From the NCBI RefSeq assembly GCF_003020125.1, contig NZ_PYFW01000012.1, positions 62,001 to 126,000 on the forward strand: a DNA stretch of 64,000 nt, written 5' to 3'. A program made the translations under genes and the position numbers. The stretch's first letter is position 1, and each line of letters starts with the position of its first letter. The stretch comes from Bradyrhizobium sp. MOS003. GTDB lineage: Bacteria; Pseudomonadota; Alphaproteobacteria; Rhizobiales; Xanthobacteraceae. Positions 60,480 through 64,000 of this stretch are shown one piece after another. Under the pieces are notes generated by a model that saw only the letters and a list, made by a program, of their open reading frames with translations, had not been told where the DNA came from and searched no databases.

Positions 60480-61919
60480 TCAACCTCTGCGGATCTTTGC
60501 GTAGGCTGCGAGCGCGCGCTCGCGTCCCCTGGCGTGATCGACGATCGGCTGCGGATAGGTCTTGCCGAGCGTGACGCCGGCGCTGGCAAGCTCGATCGGC
60601 GTCGCCTGCCACGGCTGGTGGATCAGCTTGGTTGGCATCTCCTTCAACTCCGGCACCCAGCGCCGAACGTAAGTCCCATCCGGATCGAACTTCTCGCCTT
60701 GGAGCTGCGGGTTGAACACGCGGAAATAGGGCGCGGCGTCGGCGCCGCAGCCGGCGACCCATTGCCAATTGGCGGGATTGCTGCCGGCATCCGCATCGAC
60801 CAGCGTGTCCCAGAACCAGCTCTCGCCCTCGCGCCAGTCGATCAGCAAGTGCTTGACCAGGAACGACGCCACCACCATCCGCACGCGGTTGTGCATCACG
60901 CCGGTGTGCCAGAGCTCGCGCAGGCCGGCGTCGACGATGGGGTAGCCGGTATGCCCGCGCTGCCAGGCGGCGAGCGCGGTCTTGTCGCCCTTCCACGGGA
61001 AGCCGTCGAAACTCGTTTGCAGGTTCTCGGTGACGAGGTTGGGATGGTCGTGCAGCAGGTGACGGCAGAACTCGCGCCAGCCGAGCTCGCTCAGGAACTT
61101 CTCGATGCCGGGCCCGAAGGCCGGCTCTTCCGCCGCCGCGAACCGCGCCGCATGCCAGACCTGGCGCGGGCTGAGCTCGCCGAATCGCAGATGCGGTGAC
61201 AGGCCTGAGGTGCCCTCGCGGTCCGGGCGGTCGCGGTCGCCGACATAGACGCGCGCGGTGCGCTTGAGGAAGTCGCGCAGGCGTGCCCGCGCGGAGGCTT
61301 CGCCCGGGGTCCATGTCTCGCGCAGGCCGCCCGCCCAATCAGGTTTGGTCGGCTCGAGCTTCCAGCTCTCCAGTTGGTCGCTGGCGATCTTCGGACCCGG
61401 GCGCAGCTGTTTCGGCGCAGGCAGCGGCTTTGGCGGATCGCCGAGCGACAGCACCCGCCGCCAGAACGGCGTGAATACGCGCAAGGCCCGGCCTTCCTTG
61501 TTACGGATCGCCGAGGGCTGGACCAGGAGATCGCCGGGAAAGTTTTGCGAGTCGATGCCGAGCTTTGCCAGCGCCGCTTCGAGCTGCCGCTCAACCGCCT
61601 GATGAGGGGCTTGCGCGATCTCATTCCAGTAGACGGCGCAGGCGCCGCTCTCGCGGGCCAGCTCGGCGACGACCTTGGCCGCCGGTCCCTTGCACAGGAC
61701 CAGCGATCCACCGCGCGCGGCAATTTCGGCGCCAAGCGCCCGCAGCGACTGCGCCAACCACCAGCGCGCCGCGCCGCCCGGTGCCCGCCCGGCTGCATCG
61801 TCCAGCACATAAAGGCAGATCACCGGCGAGCCGGTTTTGGCGGCGGCGTGGAGGGCGGGATGGTCGGAGACGCGAAGGTCATCGCGGAACCAGACGATGA
61901 CCGGCTGTGGACTGGGCAT
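60480..61919 (-). CDS. phrB: Deoxyribodipyrimidine photolyase (class I, FAD)
   Basis: The 479-residue enzyme repairs cyclobutane pyrimidine dimers using light. It has the N-terminal antenna domain (IVWFRDDLRVSDHPALHAAA) and the FAD domain with GTSGLSPHLRFGELSPRQVW, WREFCRHLLHDHPN, and NWQWVAGCGADAAPYFRVFN near the active site. Length and motifs fit class I photolyases. A cryptochrome-like function is less likely given the intact FAD region. Confidence 0.9.
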   Translation of the reverse strand: MPSPQPVIVWFRDDLRVSDHPALHAAAKTGSPVICLYVLDDAAGRAPGGAARWWLAQSLRALGAEIAARGGSLVLCKGPAAKVVAELARESGACAVYWNEIAQAPHQAVERQLEAALAKLGIDSQNFPGDLLVQPSAIRNKEGRALRVFTPFWRRVLSLGDPPKPLPAPKQLRPGPKIASDQLESWKLEPTKPDWAGGLRETWTPGEASARARLRDFLKRTARVYVGDRDRPDREGTSGLSPHLRFGELSPRQVWHAARFAAAEEPAFGPGIEKFLSELGWREFCRHLLHDHPNLVTENLQTSFDGFPWKGDKTALAAWQRGHTGYPIVDAGLRELWHTGVMHNRVRMVVASFLVKHLLIDWREGESWFWDTLVDADAGSNPANWQWVAGCGADAAPYFRVFNPQLQGEKFDPDGTYVRRWVPELKEMPTKLIHQPWQATPIELASAGVTLGKTYPQPIVDHARGRERALAAYAKIRRG

Positions 61920-62059
61920 GATCGGGAATGGGTCTCGCGCGGCAGGTCCTCACTATACGAGACACCGCCGCGAAGTTTCATGCCCGGATTTGGCCCCGGA
62001 GGACGCGCCTGGCGGGCTCCGGGGATGTCGGATGGTTTATCAGCGCAACCCGCAGGTCT

Positions 62060-62719
62060 TCACTTCGGCTGCGGCACGATGCGGATGTAGGGCTTTGGCT
62101 CCTTCCAGCCCTGCGGGTAGATCGTCTTGGCCTCGTCGTTGGAGACCGAGCCCGCGATGATGACGTCGTCGCCCTGCGACCAGTCGGCCGGCGTCGCCAC
62201 GCGATGCTTGGCGGTGAGCTGGAGCGAGTCGATGACGCGCAGGATTTCCTGGAAGTTCCGGCCCGTGGTCATCGGATAGACCAGCACCAGCTTGATCTTC
62301 TTGTCAGGGCCGATGACGAAGACGTTGCGGACGGTCTGGTTGTCGGCGGCGGTGCGGACGAGGGGATCGCCCGAGATCGCTGCCGGCAGCATGCCGTACA
62401 GCTTCGAGACGTTGTAGTCGGTATCGGCAATCATCGGGAAGTTCGGCGCGGCCCCTTGCGTCTCCTTGATGTCCTCCGACCATTTGGCATGACGGTCGAC
62501 CGGGTCGACCGAAAGGCCCATCAGCTTGACGCCGCGCTTGTCGAATTCCGGCTTCAGCCTGGCGAGCGCACCGAGCTCGGTCGTGCACACCGGCGTGAAG
62601 TCCTTCGGGTGCGAGAACAACAGCGCCCAGCTGTTGCCGATCCAGTCGTGGAACTTGATCTTCCCTTCGGTGGTCTCGGCCTCGAAGTCGGGTGCGGTGG
62701 CGCCGATCGGAAGTGTCAT
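62060..62719 (-). CDS. 1-Cys peroxiredoxin (Prx6 type)
   Basis: The 219-residue protein reduces peroxides. It has the peroxidatic Cys45 in PVCTTE (DFTPVCTTELGALARLKPEF) and no second cysteine, as expected of the 1-Cys Prx6 group. It has the Arg region VRNVFVIGPDKKIKLVLVYP and the C-terminal domain GRNFQEILRVIDSLQLTAKH. A candidate promoter lies at 62775-62803 (AGTATA and AGTGAA, read on the minus strand as TATACT and TTCACT with a 17-base spacer). Confidence 0.92.
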   Translation of the reverse strand: MTLPIGATAPDFEAETTEGKIKFHDWIGNSWALLFSHPKDFTPVCTTELGALARLKPEFDKRGVKLMGLSVDPVDRHAKWSEDIKETQGAAPNFPMIADTDYNVSKLYGMLPAAISGDPLVRTAADNQTVRNVFVIGPDKKIKLVLVYPMTTGRNFQEILRVIDSLQLTAKHRVATPADWSQGDDVIIAGSVSNDEAKTIYPQGWKEPKPYIRIVPQPK

Positions 62720-63111
62720 GATTTTACCTCATCGCATTGAATTGACTTGATAATTCGTTTTTGTCGTCGGCCCCAGTATAGGTGCCTTCCGGGCCCAAGT
62801 GAACGTCAACTGAACCGGCTCAAGTAAAATGTGAATTCCTTCCTCGAAGGGCCGATTTTCTAGCAACTTATTGTTACAGCAGCACCTGCGGCGAAACATC
62901 CCCATCCGGGGTCGCACGGTCTCGCTCGCCCCGATAATGCCTTTTATGACTTCCATCACGCTCGCCCGGCGCGTCCCAGAACCTAAGCGGTCCTGACAGC
63001 GACCAATTGGCAACCATCTCGAAAAGTCGCGACCCCCGTATCGAATCGTTAACCACCCCTTTACGTCGGCATGAAAATGCTGACCGGTCAGAAGAAATCT
63101 GGAAGTGAACT
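62720..63111. promoter_or_regulatory. Divergent intergenic region of peroxiredoxin and hypothetical gene
   Basis: This 392-base region separates the divergent genes. The minus-strand TATACT (62775-62780) with TTCACT 17 bases upstream (62798-62803) is a plausible peroxiredoxin promoter. TTAACCACCCCTTTA near 63049-63063 loosely resembles a CtrA half-site (TTAA-N7-TTA), upstream of the plus-strand gene. No small gene is visible. Confidence 0.35.
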
Positions 63112-63684
63112 ATGTCCGCCGCTGCGCCTAAATCTGCCGAACCGTCGTCCCTCGAACCGTCCTGCCGCGACACCGCGGCTCATGCACTCTCCATCGTGCG
63201 CGACGGCGTGATCACGGGCGAAGGCCCGACCACCAAGGGAAGGGTTCATTTCTCCCGCTCGCTCGATGCCGACGACACCGCCTGGTGCACGCGCATCCTT
63301 ACCGCCACCGCCGTCAACGACCAGCCGGTCAGCCGCGCCGAGGCCGAGGTCCTGTTCGAGATCAACGAAGCCGCCGCCGAACGCACCGATGGCGGCCGCT
63401 TCGACGATCTGCTCGCCAAGGCTGTTGCGCACTATGCCGCCAGCGCCTCGGGCCTGAAGGTACCGCCGCGCAGCGTCGCGCTGTCGTCCGATACCGAGAT
63501 CGAGAGCTGGGCGCCGTCCTATGCCTCCAAGGTCAACAGCGAGATGCTGGAGTGGATCGCCGGCCAGATGCGCGGCAAGCGCCACAACAACCGCCGCCTG
63601 ATGGCGATGGTGGCGACCTTCCTCGGCGCCACCGCGCTGCCCCTGGCGGGCCAATTGCCGAACGTGTTCGACATCGGCATGTGA
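63112..63684 (+). CDS. Hypothetical cytoplasmic protein
   Basis: The 190-residue protein (TAAHALSIVRDGVITGEGPT, RILTATAVNDQPVSRAEAEV, NSEMLEWIAGQMRGKRHNNR) has no signal peptide, membrane segment or recognised domain. A possible C-terminal hydrophobic stretch (LMAMVATFLGATALPLAGQL) is short. A strong terminator follows at 63731. It is conserved in appearance but uncharacterised. Confidence 0.75.
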   Translation: MSAAAPKSAEPSSLEPSCRDTAAHALSIVRDGVITGEGPTTKGRVHFSRSLDADDTAWCTRILTATAVNDQPVSRAEAEVLFEINEAAAERTDGGRFDDLLAKAVAHYAASASGLKVPPRSVALSSDTEIESWAPSYASKVNSEMLEWIAGQMRGKRHNNRRLMAMVATFLGATALPLAGQLPNVFDIGM

Positions 63685-63730
63685 AAGATCACGGGACATT
63701 CTCGCGCCCCGTGCAGGGCGCGGGCGAAAG

Positions 63731-63759
63731 CGGCGGGGGTCATTTCCCCGCCGTTTTTT
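63731..63759 (+). terminator. Rho-independent terminator overlapping a convergent gene's 3' end
   Basis: The 8-bp stem CGGCGGGG / CCCCGCCG (63731-63738 and 63746-63753) is followed by six T residues at 63754-63759. The stop codon of the convergent minus-strand gene lies in the loop (63740-63742), so that gene's last codons and this T run share DNA. Confidence 0.85.
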
Positions 63760-64000
63760 GTTTGCCGGCATCCGCCTCGAGCCCGAGTGTGCGGCCCGGG
63801 AAGCCGGCGGCGTCGAAATAGCGCTGGCTGCCGACGCGCTGGAAATTCAACACGGTGGTCAGACCGCCCTCGGCGGGCTTGGATTTCATCGTGCCGGCAT
63901 AGGCTTTCGGCACGGTGCCGTTGGGCATGGCTTCCGACATCACGCGGCCGACCAGGTCTCCCTTCTCCGAGGCGCGCAGCCCCATCAGCCGGGCGGCCGT
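63740..64000 (-). CDS. C-terminal part of an unidentified protein (partial)
   Basis: The minus-strand frame is open to the window edge (TAARLMGLRASEKGDLVGRV and on). It ends KQKTAGK at the stop in 63740-63742. If it starts at the ATG at 63985 it is an 81-residue protein, otherwise it is the end of a longer gene. No family was recognised. Confidence 0.6.
   Translation of the reverse strand, partial: TAARLMGLRASEKGDLVGRVMSEAMPNGTVPKAYAGTMKSKPAEGGLTTVLNFQRVGSQRYFDAAGFPGRTLGLEADAGKQKTAGK

Noticed and set aside
63049..63063. CtrA-binding site upstream of the hypothetical gene at 63112
   Set aside because: Only one half of the TTAA-N7-TTAA pattern matches well and the gene has no cell-cycle link. 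It is listed only as a loose resemblance.

Overview
The window is GC-rich alphaproteobacterial chromosome, most likely Bradyrhizobium or a close relative in the Nitrobacteraceae. The evidence is the S10/spc/alpha ribosomal gene order with adk between secY and rpsM, ribosomal and RpoA protein sequences of the Bradyrhizobium type, and accessory genes typical of that group (an ATP12-type chaperone, a fused indolepyruvate ferredoxin oxidoreductase, a host-attachment-type protein and H1-like Lys/Ala proteins). I see no transposase, integrase, prophage or CRISPR array.

1-10.3 kb holds the conserved translation and secretion block: the end of rplP, then rpmC, rpsQ, rplN, rplX, rplE, rpsN, rpsH, rplF, rplR, rpsE, rpmD, rplO, secY, adk, rpsM, rpsK, rpoA and rplQ, closed by a strong terminator. 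Two features stand out. Adk carries a roughly 100-residue histone-H1-like tail, and hairpins or terminators separate the rpsM, rpsK, rpoA and rplQ genes.

10.3-26 kb is a housekeeping and envelope mosaic: an SDR, a ClC antiporter, an alcohol-dehydrogenase-like MDR with a divergent HxlR regulator, an OprP-type porin, a Do/HtrA protease overlapping rarA, an RluC-type pseudouridine synthase, an ATP12 chaperone, a FliK-like/FlhB C-domain orphan pair, and a class D beta-lactamase with a Tat-like signal. 26-38.6 kb holds pccB, a GST, small secreted proteins, and an ArsR-type regulator divergent from a NIPSNAP/monooxygenase/PEP-mutase-like cluster, then a TRIC-type channel and a triheme cytochrome c.

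38.8-48 kb is the main metabolic region. A 1163-residue indolepyruvate ferredoxin oxidoreductase is followed by a collinear set: thiolase-like protein, DUF35 protein, MaoC hydratase, hydroxyacyl-CoA-type SDR, DapA-family protein and NUDIX hydrolase. This looks like acyl-CoA side-chain or ring catabolism, but the substrate cannot be read from the sequence. 48-64 kb contains two EamA exporters, an orphan PAS histidine kinase, a GrlR-like protein, several secreted hypotheticals, tRNA-Arg(UCG), an AraC regulator, a second H1-like protein, a photolyase and a 1-Cys peroxiredoxin.

At least four families of palindromic intergenic repeats occur here, two of them inside the catabolic cluster. One family appears to supply the stop codon of two unrelated genes. 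No completely new defence or mobile system is evident. The best leads are the catabolic cluster, the FliK/FlhB-C pair, the H1-tailed Adk and the repeat biology.
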